A DNA stretch of 64,000 bases from GCA-2706205 sp964215955. Lineage in GTDB: Bacteria > Bdellovibrionota > Bacteriovoracia > Bacteriovoracales > Bacteriovoracaceae. The notes below the pieces were generated by a model. The model was not told the DNA's origin and searched no databases. It was given only the letters and a program-made list of their open reading frames with translations. Each line of letters opens with the position of its first letter. Position 1 is the first letter of the stretch. Below are positions 32,879-41,423 of the stretch, in pieces. Location: NCBI GenBank assembly GCA_964215955.1, contig CAXPDR010000041.1, positions 124,001 to 188,000 on the forward strand, written 5' to 3'. The position numbers were made by a program, and so were the translations under genes.

Positions 32879-34908
32879 AAAGTCTTTAAAGATTTTTCTA
32901 AATAGTCATCGGTTATGGCCATGGTTGATCGATATCTTTTCTCAAGGAACGGAATTTCTAAATTAACTTTTTTTGCATCAACTTTGAACCTATCAAGCCA
33001 AACATGATATTTATTTTTATACCTTACGGCTTCCTCAGAAGCGATTATGGATCCATTAATCGCTACACTTTTATTTTCAGAGAAGAGATCCTCACCAAAA
33101 CTTAAATATTCTTGATTTGAAAGTGTAAGATTATAAAGAGTTGGCATTATGTCTTCATGAGAACCTAGTTTATCTGGTTTAAAATTCTTTTTTAACTTAT
33201 CTGATTTTGGGAAATATAAATAAAAAGGAACAAGATATTTTTGAAACATTTCTTCCTTCTTATAGTTCATAAATCCCCAAAAGTTATGATCTCCTGTTAC
33301 TGCAACCACTGTATTCTGACTAAGAGAACTATTCTTAATTTTATTCAAAAAGTTACTCAAAGATTTATTAGCATAAGCAAAGGCTTTAAATCTTTCTATA
33401 AAGAGATTTTTTTCCCTAGAAATTCTTGTTTCTAAATTTCTTGGAATTTTCAATGAAAGGTCTCCAAAGCTTTCAGGAGTTTCAAAAGGTGGATGGTTTG
33501 AAGTACTAAGACCTAAAAAGAACTTTGGCCTATGACTAGATTCCAATTGTGCCAATATATAATTAAAGAAATGTTCATCATAAAGTCCCCATTCAGTACC
33601 TTGATCCCCTTTTAAGGAAAGACTCTTTTTAATTGCATTCTCTCCAATAATATTATCATAACCTTGTACTCTAACGTATTTTCCAATATCTCTCCAACCC
33701 AACTTTCCTCCATAAACAAAGAAAGTTTCATACCCAATACTTTGATATACCTTATGAGAAGATGTTTCGAGAGGAAGTTTTAAAAATTTACTTTCTGATA
33801 AATATCTCTTACCCGGTCTTGGTGGAATATTTGTAATCAAGGACATCATAGAGCCTATTGTTCCATTCTCAGAGGATATAAATCTTTTAAAGTAAAAGTC
33901 TTCAGAAAAATGCTTCTCTAAGCCTTGCATAAAATTAAATTCAGGTTCATTATATTGAACCCAATTTCCCCCAAAACTCTCCATAACAATTACAACGACA
34001 TTCAAGGGTTCATTTTTCAGATCTGGATTATTTGGAGTTCTACGCTTGATGAGATTAATTAATTGATCTTCCCGAGTAACACTTACATCAAAACCTAAAA
34101 AGTCAGAATAGGCAGAGTGAATCCCAGAAGAATACCCCATTTCCTTAAGCATATTAAAGTCTTTGCTATTCTTAGACTTTCTTAATTGAATTGTTTTCTC
34201 TAAAGCAATAACTCCATTCAGTGCTGCTTGATTAATAAATTCACTTTCACTAAAATCTGCATATTTCGGAGCTAAAACAAGTTTCCCATAACCACCCCTT
34301 GCGCCTCCAACAAGCAAAATAAGACCTGTAAAAAAAATTAAATTAAAAACGAAGAAGTTAGATTTTAAATTAAAAAACAGTTTCTTGTTTTTTAAACATT
34401 TAGAAATAACCCAACTAAAACCTACAAGATAAATACCAAACCCAATCAAGGCCTCTAATATGGGATAGTTTTTCCACAAAGACTCTAATAAAGCGATAGT
34501 GTCATCCTCAATAAATCCAAAAAATAATATATTGATATGGTCTTGAAAAAAGGAATAAAAACCTAGATCACAAATAAGAATAAAAGGTAGAACTATCCCC
34601 ATGATTACAAAAAAGATAAAACTTAAATTTTTTGAAATCCATGAAAGTAACTTCCAGTTGACTAAAGCTGTAAATGAAAAAAGTAAATAAATAGGACTTA
34701 GCATATAAGAAAGAACTAAAGTGTCATATTTCCATCCCATATAAAATGATTTTAAAAGATCATCTCTATATGCAGTCAAATGATCAATTTCGCCGAAATA
34801 CCCGACAAAAACACATCTAAAAATAGTAAAAATAAATAAAAAGCATAGATAAATTTTAAAAATCTTAATTAAGTTTAAAGTTAGTTTTTCAGTTCTTGTA
34901 TTATTCAT
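32863..34908 (-). CDS. LTA-synthase-like membrane sulfatase family protein
   Basis: 681 aa. About five hydrophobic helices in residues 10-215, then a periplasmic alkaline-phosphatase/sulfatase fold: VVVIVMESFGGNW (metal Glu), SSENGTIGSMMSLI (catalytic Thr), TSNHPPFETP and AVTGDHNFWG (Asp-His). Such enzymes transfer or cleave phosphoglycerol or phosphoethanolamine on lipids or glycans. In Gram-negatives, envelope modification is the usual role; exact substrate unknown. It overlaps aroC at its 3' end. Confidence 0.85.
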   Translation of the reverse strand: MNNTRTEKLTLNLIKIFKIYLCFLFIFTIFRCVFVGYFGEIDHLTAYRDDLLKSFYMGWKYDTLVLSYMLSPIYLLFSFTALVNWKLLSWISKNLSFIFFVIMGIVLPFILICDLGFYSFFQDHINILFFGFIEDDTIALLESLWKNYPILEALIGFGIYLVGFSWVISKCLKNKKLFFNLKSNFFVFNLIFFTGLILLVGGARGGYGKLVLAPKYADFSESEFINQAALNGVIALEKTIQLRKSKNSKDFNMLKEMGYSSGIHSAYSDFLGFDVSVTREDQLINLIKRRTPNNPDLKNEPLNVVVIVMESFGGNWVQYNEPEFNFMQGLEKHFSEDFYFKRFISSENGTIGSMMSLITNIPPRPGKRYLSESKFLKLPLETSSHKVYQSIGYETFFVYGGKLGWRDIGKYVRVQGYDNIIGENAIKKSLSLKGDQGTEWGLYDEHFFNYILAQLESSHRPKFFLGLSTSNHPPFETPESFGDLSLKIPRNLETRISREKNLFIERFKAFAYANKSLSNFLNKIKNSSLSQNTVVAVTGDHNFWGFMNYKKEEMFQKYLVPFYLYFPKSDKLKKNFKPDKLGSHEDIMPTLYNLTLSNQEYLSFGEDLFSENKSVAINGSIIASEEAVRYKNKYHVWLDRFKVDAKKVNLEIPFLEKRYRSTMAITDDYLEKSLKTFQSKK

Positions 34909-34984
34909 GAATTAGCATTATCACCTTCAATTAATTCTTTTACAAATTTTATGTTTTGAATATAATTTTAGCTAGGAGAAAACA

Positions 34985-35440
34985 ATGAAAATCGAAGCGA
35001 GAGCTGAAGAAAAGCTTAGTATATTAGTTGTTGATGACGAAGATGATATCAGAGAAACATTAAAAATGTTTCTTGAAATGATGGAAGTTTTTGACTTTAT
35101 TGTTGAAGCGCGTGATGGTGCAGAAGCAACGAGAAAATGTCAAAATCAAAAATTTGATGTTATTGTGACCGATCTCCTAATGCCCAATGTACGAGGAATC
35201 GAATTCATTCGAAACTTAAGGGCACAAGAAAAAAGAGAAAAGCCTGAAAATCCTACTCCAGTCATCATTCTATCAGCAAATGTCACAGGTGAAGAGGTCC
35301 AAAAAGCCATTCATTTTGGCATTAAATATGTTGTAACAAAACCCTGTACGGCCGAGGAATTCATAAATAAAATTACCGAAGTCTTAGTGAGACATAAAAG
35401 AAATAAAATTAAAGTATTTAAGGGTGATGAGAAAGAGTAA
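34985..35440 (+). CDS. Single-domain response regulator
   Basis: 151 aa, all receiver domain: acidic pair Asp17-Asp18 in VVDDEDD, phospho-acceptor Asp63 in VTDLLMPN, ILSAN switch Ser, and Lys in TKPC. No output domain, CheY-like. The last 20 residues are basic (RHKRNKIKVFK). Strong AGGAG site. It ends at the base before the stop of the convergent sensor-like gene, with which it may pair, but no promoter link is seen. Confidence 0.9.
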   Translation: MKIEARAEEKLSILVVDDEDDIRETLKMFLEMMEVFDFIVEARDGAEATRKCQNQKFDVIVTDLLMPNVRGIEFIRNLRAQEKREKPENPTPVIILSANVTGEEVQKAIHFGIKYVVTKPCTAEEFINKITEVLVRHKRNKIKVFKGDEKE

Positions 35441-36856
35441 CTAAGCTCTTCCCTCTTTAAACTGCTTTAAAAGTTCTGCCTTTTTCCCCTTAACAACTTT
35501 AACCACATCAACTTCTTTCATCTTAGATTGATCCTGGTCAATTGCTCTGTCAAAGATAAGTTCTAACTCACCAGAGAATAAACCTTCAGTGCTATTTTGC
35601 TTATTTCTTAAAGCGATTGAAACATTAGCATCCTTACACATCTCTTTTAATAAAATTAGATTTAAGCTCATTTCAGAGGTCGGTCCTGAGCCATTAAAAA
35701 AAGCAAGTTCTTCTTCATTAAAGTGATAGTTACTTATGCCCACCTTACAGTATGCAATCCCTCCCAAAGACTTACTTCTAAGGGAAACTTTTCTTTGTCC
35801 ATCCGATTGCTTTCCAGCCTGATCCATAGAATAATTTACCAAAGCCGATAAAAGTTGTTGTAGAGTATCTTCATCAGAAAATACTGAGAAATCATCCGAA
35901 AGATTCGTGTCTAGAAGAATCCCTGAATTAAAAGCTTTATTATAGACCCTATCAAGAATGGCATTTAGAGACATAGAGAAGTCTGAAACCGAACGCTTCT
36001 CTTCTTGAATTTCAAGTGGATTTCCCTCCACTTTCTCTGGTATTTCAAAAACTTGTTCTCTATAGGAATTATTATTAATCGCTTGTCTTGAGAGTTCTTG
36101 AATTTGTTCTTCCAAATTTCGAATTTTATCTATAAGAAAAATTCCGGTTTGTGATAACTGGTTTTCTTGTAAAGTATTTTGAATAATATTATACAAGGAA
36201 TGTTCTTCAGTAGATTCACTAGAGCGTTCTAAGATATTCTCTAACTTTTGATTTTCTGTTAATCGTATTTTTCTGTGAAAATAAAAAGCTAATCCAGATA
36301 GCAATAAGGCAACTTGCGCTAAAATAGTCCCAACAAAAGTAAACTGCCCTTTGGTCGAAATCTCTTTTATCTTTGAGCTGATTCCTTCTTCTAACTCTAA
36401 TTTTAAACTCTCTAGCTCCGAATACTTTCTTGTAATATTTGACTGATAAATATCGATTTCACCCTGAGAAGCCATTTCATTAACTCTATCAATTTTTTTA
36501 TCGAACCAATGAAGGTCACTTTTTAAATTATTCAAAGCTTTCAAATTTGAATTATCTAAATTTGCACTAAGAGTTTTAAATGAGTTTGAAACCTCTTGAA
36601 AACACTCTCCAGTTATATTTCTAAAATCTTTTGTTATGTAGTTGGAAGCTGTATCTCTTATCATCAACGCAGTAAAAGACTGAGTCACCCTTTGAAAACA
36701 AATTCCTAATCCTGAATTAGCTAATTGTAGCCCCGACTTAGCACTCCCTAACCCATTACTATAAAAAGATAAACCTAGGATAGCAGTCATTGCAAAAGCC
36801 CCAAGCCCTAAGAAAAATTTTGGTTTTAATATTTTATTCTTCATTGAAATTTCCAT
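35441..36856 (-). CDS. Membrane sensor with degenerate histidine-kinase ATPase domain
   Basis: 471 aa (ATG 36844 is an alternative start). TM1 at about 12-31, a helical periplasmic domain (40-170), TM2 at about 173-193, coiled coil (EEQIQELSRQ), and a C-terminal ATPase-like part with LQQLLSALVNYSMDQAGK in place of the kinase N-box. I see no phospho-accepting H-box and no DxGxG or GxGLGL motif, so it is probably catalytically dead or very divergent. Convergent with the lone receiver. Confidence 0.55.
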   Translation of the reverse strand: MEISMKNKILKPKFFLGLGAFAMTAILGLSFYSNGLGSAKSGLQLANSGLGICFQRVTQSFTALMIRDTASNYITKDFRNITGECFQEVSNSFKTLSANLDNSNLKALNNLKSDLHWFDKKIDRVNEMASQGEIDIYQSNITRKYSELESLKLELEEGISSKIKEISTKGQFTFVGTILAQVALLLSGLAFYFHRKIRLTENQKLENILERSSESTEEHSLYNIIQNTLQENQLSQTGIFLIDKIRNLEEQIQELSRQAINNNSYREQVFEIPEKVEGNPLEIQEEKRSVSDFSMSLNAILDRVYNKAFNSGILLDTNLSDDFSVFSDEDTLQQLLSALVNYSMDQAGKQSDGQRKVSLRSKSLGGIAYCKVGISNYHFNEEELAFFNGSGPTSEMSLNLILLKEMCKDANVSIALRNKQNSTEGLFSGELELIFDRAIDQDQSKMKEVDVVKVVKGKKAELLKQFKEGRA

Positions 36857-36972
36857 TTCTAGTTAAAACGGTGATCCTTAGTGATCAACATTATTCTCTC
36901 AATTCTAGGAAACTTTAGTCAAGGATGGTAAACTTTTCTCACGTAAAATCAATCACTTACAAGGATGAAAAA

Positions 36973-37050
36973 ATGACTATTTTGAAGAATTTACAATTTA
37001 AAGAGCAACTTTTTCAAATTGGAATAATAAAGGATATAATTTCGAGGTGA
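36973..37050 (+). CDS. Leader ORF translationally coupled to the TonB-like gene
   Basis: 25 codons, ATG 36973, with AAGGA seven nt upstream (36961-36965). Its TGA (37048-37050) overlaps the GTG start of the next gene in GTGA. The peptide is basic and hydrophobic (MTILKNLQFKEQ...). Too short for the usual gene callers. A role in coupling or attenuation is inferred. Confidence 0.45.
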   Translation: MTILKNLQFKEQLFQIGIIKDIISR

Positions 37051-37850
37051 AAAAGCTTAAAAATAGTCACATTATCACCTTTTCAGTATTTCTTAGTTTA
37101 CTAGTCCATCTAAGCTTTCTAATACTCAAAGGAAATAAAATAGTTGAAATCAAGCAAACAAACTTTCATGTTCCCAAAATAAGAATAGTCGGAGAAGAAA
37201 CCGGCAAGAAAGAAAGACTTATTTTTGTGAAACAACCAACACCCAAACACAAAAACAATAATAAAAAGTCTAATCCATCCTTAAAGGATCTTTCTTTTAG
37301 TGAATTTCCCATTCAACAAAAAGCCTTGAATGTTAAAGCGAAAGAGAAAAAGCTTACAAAGTTAGAGATCAATAAGAAGGCCATAAAACGATTCCTCCAA
37401 ACCAGTAGACCTGGTGGTATTCAATCTGCATCACAAGCTTTAAAAACTCTTTCAGACCCCATAAACGATGTGAATATTCAATTGGAAGTACCAAAAGGAA
37501 TAAAAGAAGATGAACTAAATAAGCATGAACTTGTCTACTATAGCTTTCAAAAACGAACCGTTATGGCTTACGTAAATTCTTTTCACAAAGAGCTAAATTC
37601 TTTCGAAAAAAGTAATCCGCATTTGCGTTTTCCTTTAACGAGACAAAAACAAAGTCTCGCCGGTCGCGTTATTTATGACCAGAATGGAGATATTTTAAGA
37701 ATCGAAACGCTTAAGTATACAGATATTTCAAAGCTGCAGGACTTCTTTATGAATGTTTTAAAAAATATGAACTCACTTCCTAATCCTCCAAAAGAAATCT
37801 TAGAAAATGATCAATTCGCAATTAACTTTATTCTTTCTCTTAATAATTAG
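37047..37850 (+). CDS. TonB-like energy transducer protein
   Basis: 267 aa from GTG 37047. Single N-terminal membrane anchor (IITFSVFLSLLVHLSFLIL, the VHL pattern of TonB-type proteins), then a basic, Lys/Pro/Gln-rich linker (residues 50-110) and a C-terminal domain with RVIYDQNGDILRIETLKY, similar to TonB-family carboxy-terminal domains (G.V...G.V....). No ExbB/ExbD gene is nearby. Its start overlaps the stop of a leader ORF. Converges with and overlaps 4 nt with the anti-sigma-like gene. Confidence 0.6.
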   Translation: MKKLKNSHIITFSVFLSLLVHLSFLILKGNKIVEIKQTNFHVPKIRIVGEETGKKERLIFVKQPTPKHKNNNKKSNPSLKDLSFSEFPIQQKALNVKAKEKKLTKLEINKKAIKRFLQTSRPGGIQSASQALKTLSDPINDVNIQLEVPKGIKEDELNKHELVYYSFQKRTVMAYVNSFHKELNSFEKSNPHLRFPLTRQKQSLAGRVIYDQNGDILRIETLKYTDISKLQDFFMNVLKNMNSLPNPPKEILENDQFAINFILSLNN

Positions 37851-38158
37851 AATTCAATTGTAAAGATGGGCTTATCTAGGAACTTTATAGATTTTTTAAT
37901 AAAGTTATCTTCTTTAAATTCAAAAATAGACTTGTTAATTTGATTAATTTCATCCAAAAGATTTTTGTACGATCTCTTTGAAAGTGTAAATTCTGGAACT
38001 AGCTCCTTGATAAACTCTCTTTCCTGAACTTTCTCTTGGTAAAAGTGCTTTAAAGAAACTTTATCGCCTAATGTCTTTTCAAATTCCTTTTGATCTCCAT
38101 TATGACTATGTCCATTTGCAAATAGATTAACTAACAACTTATCCGAATTAGTGATCAT
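37847..38158 (-). CDS. Small protein paired with sigma-like gene, possible anti-sigma factor
   Basis: 103 aa, soluble, acidic/basic helices, with HSHNGDQKEFE near the start. No membrane segment or zinc motif HxxxCxxC. Its start overlaps the end of the sigma-like gene by 11 nt, the usual arrangement for sigma/anti-sigma or co-translated partners. VPEFTLSKRSYKNLLDEIN resembles a segment of cytoplasmic anti-sigma proteins of Bdellovibrio-like bacteria, from memory only. Function is inferred from context. Confidence 0.5.
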   Translation of the reverse strand: MITNSDKLLVNLFANGHSHNGDQKEFEKTLGDKVSLKHFYQEKVQEREFIKELVPEFTLSKRSYKNLLDEINQINKSIFEFKEDNFIKKSIKFLDKPIFTIEF

Positions 38159-38654
38159 AATGAGTCTCCATATTTGATTCTATTTCTTCAAAAGGCATCA
38201 CTGTCAATAACTCGTTCTTGCTATTATAATAAGCTTCAATAAGCTCATATCTTTGAACTCCAAAGACTTCTTGAAGTTCATCAATGCTCATTCCCTCTTT
38301 TTCTTTTAAAAATAAAATAGACCTTTTAAATAGGCTTAGATTAAAAAACTCTCTATATTCAATTTTCGAATAATTTACTTGTTTACTATGAGCATGGTCT
38401 AGTCTCTTTAAGCCAAGATCATAAATCTCTTTAATAAGTTCTTTTCTTAAAAACTTTTTTAAAGAATTCATCTCTTTCTTAGAGTTCTCTGTGTTTAACT
38501 GCTTTTTTAAAAAGCGCTTTTCTTTCATCACATAAACTGTATAGGCATCTAAAACTAACTGCTGTGCTTTTTTATCATCACTAAGAATGACCATTGCAAA
38601 GTTATAAAGCCTAGGTATTAATGAATTAGCAATATTTAAAAGGTTTGTTTCCAT
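38148..38654 (-). CDS. Divergent ECF-type sigma factor-like protein
   Basis: 168 aa. Residues 5-45 fit sigma region 2 (NSLIPRLYNFAMVILSDDKKAQQLVLDAYTVYV), with the DD-AQ-LV-DA pattern of ECF factors. Residues about 110-155 resemble region 4 (ILFLKEKEGMSIDELQEVFGVQRYELIEAYYNSKNEL) with a helix-turn-helix. Both parts are eroded relative to canonical ECF sequences, so DNA binding is uncertain. Overlaps the downstream small gene by 11 nt. Confidence 0.6.
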   Translation of the reverse strand: METNLLNIANSLIPRLYNFAMVILSDDKKAQQLVLDAYTVYVMKEKRFLKKQLNTENSKKEMNSLKKFLRKELIKEIYDLGLKRLDHAHSKQVNYSKIEYREFFNLSLFKRSILFLKEKEGMSIDELQEVFGVQRYELIEAYYNSKNELLTVMPFEEIESNMETHYDH

Positions 38655-38783
38655 AGTAAAATTCTAAATTAAGCGATATTAATAAGCAAATACAATATTT
38701 TCAAACACTTACAATAAAAACTTAAGAATTTCTCTCATTTTACCGATAAACTAAAGGATAAACTAAACTAATTAGGTTTGCTT

Positions 38784-39578
38784 ATGACAAAATTAAAGAC
38801 ATTCTCACTAATACTCTTAATGCTTTCACTGATTGCATGCTCTCAAGAGGAAAGCTCTTCGAGTAGCTCAGGAGGTGGTGGAACTGATACCACAGATACA
38901 GGAAATACCGATAATACTGACAATGGAAGTGGAACAAGTTCAGGCTCATCGGGATCTAGTAATTGTACAGGGACGACAAATGATGGAACAGGTGACGGAT
39001 ACGCCATTCATCAATACAATATGGTTTTAGCTGGTCACCAATCTTGGATGCCAGGGACATATTCAAGCACATTAGCTCAGGAAACCATGCCAACTCTTTC
39101 AGAGGCAAGCTTAGTTTTTAAATCCGATAGTCGCTTAAAAGTAAGATTAAAAGTTAATAGCCAACCTTATCCTACAGCAGGAGAGGAATATTGTTATGGT
39201 AGGGCCACAGGACAGTCGGCAGATGCATACAACTATACTAAATTAAGGTTCAGAGTACACCTTAGGGATATTCTTTGTGACACACCCGATCCTGAAAACT
39301 CTAATAATTGTCTTTCAGGTTTCTATTTAGGCAATAGATATAGGACCCAATACATCGACCCTGTAAGTGTTGATTCTTGTTCTCCAGTCATTGACCTTGG
39401 AAGCATGAGAAATTCGACCCAATACGGAACAACCATAGAAGTTGAAGATGTAAAAGCAGATAGTGCATGCCAATCTATTGGTACCTACTGCCCTGCTGAG
39501 AAGATCGTCAGAGCAGCTAGTTGCTGGAGTATGACGTTACAAATTGTGACTGACTATACTCAAAACTTTAAGAACTAG
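38784..39578 (+). CDS. Lipoprotein with Ser/Gly/Thr/Asp-rich tether
   Basis: 264 aa from ATG 38784 (AGG eight nt upstream; a TTG 6 nt earlier is unlikely). Lipobox LIAC, lipidated Cys about residue 19. Residues 22-75 are low complexity (SSSSSGGGG, TDTTDTGNTDNTD) like a surface tether. The remaining domain has several cysteines (EEYCYG, LCDTPD, NCLSG, DSCSPV, ACQSIGTYCPAE, SCWS), suggesting disulfides. No family recognised. Convergent with the next gene (4 nt overlap). Confidence 0.75.
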   Translation: MTKLKTFSLILLMLSLIACSQEESSSSSSGGGGTDTTDTGNTDNTDNGSGTSSGSSGSSNCTGTTNDGTGDGYAIHQYNMVLAGHQSWMPGTYSSTLAQETMPTLSEASLVFKSDSRLKVRLKVNSQPYPTAGEEYCYGRATGQSADAYNYTKLRFRVHLRDILCDTPDPENSNNCLSGFYLGNRYRTQYIDPVSVDSCSPVIDLGSMRNSTQYGTTIEVEDVKADSACQSIGTYCPAEKIVRAASCWSMTLQIVTDYTQNFKN

Positions 39579-40036
39579 TTTACACAAATTTTTTCTTTAA
39601 CTCTTGAATCAAAATTAATTTGATTTGAAAGCCTATGAACTTTTCTTTGAAGTGACTTACGCTTCACCGCTATCGATGACCCCATTCTAGCTCGCCTAGG
39701 AGTCTTAGATAACCTATCTGAAGTACTGGTATATTGAGAAAAGTTTTCATCTATTCGATCTTGAAGCAAATTACACATAAAGTTGATATCAATATTCAAA
39801 AACATGCGAGAACGTCTAATTTCTAATTGATTAATATTATATTCAGCTCTCTCAATATCAATTTTCAACTTGCCTTGGGTAGCTTCATCTAGACTACCAT
39901 CTTCCAAAAGACCTTCTAACTGTTCTATAAAAAGACCATAAGTATTAGCGAGAGCTTCCCTTTCTTCAACATTTTTAGAATTTGCAAAACTCGAATTCAG
40001 ACCAAACAATACAACAACAGATAACAAAATCTTCAT
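39575..40036 (-). CDS. Small secreted helical protein
   Basis: 153 aa with signal peptide (FANS). The rest is mainly coiled-coil-like helices (RAEYNINQLEIRRSRMFLN, RKSLQRKVHRLSNQI) with two cysteines (MCNLL, KICVN). Function unknown. AGGAGA ribosome site before ATG 40036. Confidence 0.7.
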   Translation of the reverse strand: MKILLSVVVLFGLNSSFANSKNVEEREALANTYGLFIEQLEGLLEDGSLDEATQGKLKIDIERAEYNINQLEIRRSRMFLNIDINFMCNLLQDRIDENFSQYTSTSDRLSKTPRRARMGSSIAVKRKSLQRKVHRLSNQINFDSRVKEKICVN

Positions 40037-40133
40037 AATATAATCTCCTAATTTGACTAAGAGATTACCATTATTGAGAATAATTTTAAGAGCTTAGGAA
40101 TTCTTTATAGGGATGTATAAATTTTAGACACTT

Positions 40134-41264
40134 TTAATTTTCATTCTTAGCATTAGTTATTCCAGTAACCTCAACGAGATTGAAGACTAAAATAAATGTC
40201 GTTCCTGGCTTTTCATTGGGAAATTCCTTTTCACATTTAGATTGAACTAAAATATCTCCTCCATAGAGATTCATATAAGTCTTCGCTAGAGGAAGTCCGA
40301 AACCTGTTCCCTTTTCATTATTTGTCCCACGTCTACTCGTTTTAACAAACTTATTGAACAAATCTGGGATTAACTTCTTAGGAATACCAATACCTTCATC
40401 TTTAATTTTTAAATAAACTTGGTTATTTAAAATTTCTAAATTAAAGAATATATTCCCACCGCTTTTACTGAATTTTATAGCATTTGAAATAATATTATTT
40501 AAGACCTGATTAATTAAAGTCACCCTTTCCGAATAAACAGAAACTTCTGCTAAAAAGCCATCATCAAAATAATATTTAATTTCTTTTTCTTCAAATCGGA
40601 TTTGCATAGTCTCAACTGTTTCTTTTAATGCTTCAATCAGATTTGTTGGAGTGGGTTCTAATTGCTTTTTCCCATGTTCAAGGGCCATCATCTCTCTAAC
40701 ATGTTCAATAACTGCAACGGCATTATCTACAATTGATATCATTTTCTCATCCTTACCTCTCATTGCAAGTAAACGAAGTGCGGTCAAAGGATTAAGTAAA
40801 TCATGACATAAAATACGAATTAAATTTTCATTTTCAGTGGACTTGTCTTTCATTTGACGTCCAAAGATCATTAATTTTTGCTTTAAAAAATATTGTTCCA
40901 GTAGAGTTTTAACTTTAAATTTAAGCTGAAAAGGTTTGAATTCTTTTGGCAAAATATCATTAGCGCCAACTTCAAAGGCCTGTTTTAACCTATTCTCATC
41001 ACTAAGAGTCGTGATAAAAATAACGGGAATATTTTTAAAACCAAGGTCCTCTCTTATTTTTTTTAACAGCTCTATTCCATCTAGATTTGGCATTTCAATA
41101 TCTAAAATAAGAAGGTGTGGCTGAACGATACTTATATTGGCAAGTGCTTCTTCAGAATCTGAATAGGAGAAAAATGTATAATCCTCGTCTTTCAAGGCGT
41201 AGCGATAGATTTTCAAATTGGTTTTAATATCGTCCACCAAAACAATTCTTGGAGAAAAGCCCAT
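40134..41264 (-). CDS. Receiver-histidine kinase (cytoplasmic hybrid)
   Basis: 376 aa, no membrane segment. Receiver residues 1-125: Asp11-Asp12, phospho-acceptor Asp55, Lys107 (LPKEF). A HisKA box follows with His154 in LCHDLLNPLTALRLL, then HATPase with NNIISNAIKFSKSGG, DEGIGIPKK and GTGFGLPLAK. A receiver ahead of a kinase senses phosphate from another system. AAGGGAAA site. Separated by a terminator from the MCP gene further along. Confidence 0.92.
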   Translation of the reverse strand: MGFSPRIVLVDDIKTNLKIYRYALKDEDYTFFSYSDSEEALANISIVQPHLLILDIEMPNLDGIELLKKIREDLGFKNIPVIFITTLSDENRLKQAFEVGANDILPKEFKPFQLKFKVKTLLEQYFLKQKLMIFGRQMKDKSTENENLIRILCHDLLNPLTALRLLAMRGKDEKMISIVDNAVAVIEHVREMMALEHGKKQLEPTPTNLIEALKETVETMQIRFEEKEIKYYFDDGFLAEVSVYSERVTLINQVLNNIISNAIKFSKSGGNIFFNLEILNNQVYLKIKDEGIGIPKKLIPDLFNKFVKTSRRGTNNEKGTGFGLPLAKTYMNLYGGDILVQSKCEKEFPNEKPGTTFILVFNLVEVTGITNAKNEN

Positions 41265-41371
41265 TAAATTTTCCCTTCATAATAATGATCTTCAATCATA
41301 TCGTCATAATAAATACAAACAATAACTGAAACAAATTAATTCATAAAAAATTTAGAAAGAGTTTAAGATAT

Positions 41372-41398
41372 AAAAAAAGCCCACATTTAGTGGGCTTA
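41372..41398 (-). terminator. Rho-independent terminator for the MCP gene
   Basis: On the minus strand AAGCCCAC-TAAAT-GTGGGC followed by seven T, 26 nt after the MCP stop. Confidence 0.9.
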
Positions 41399-41423
41399 GG
41401 ACCTTTTAAATCTAAAAAAGTTA

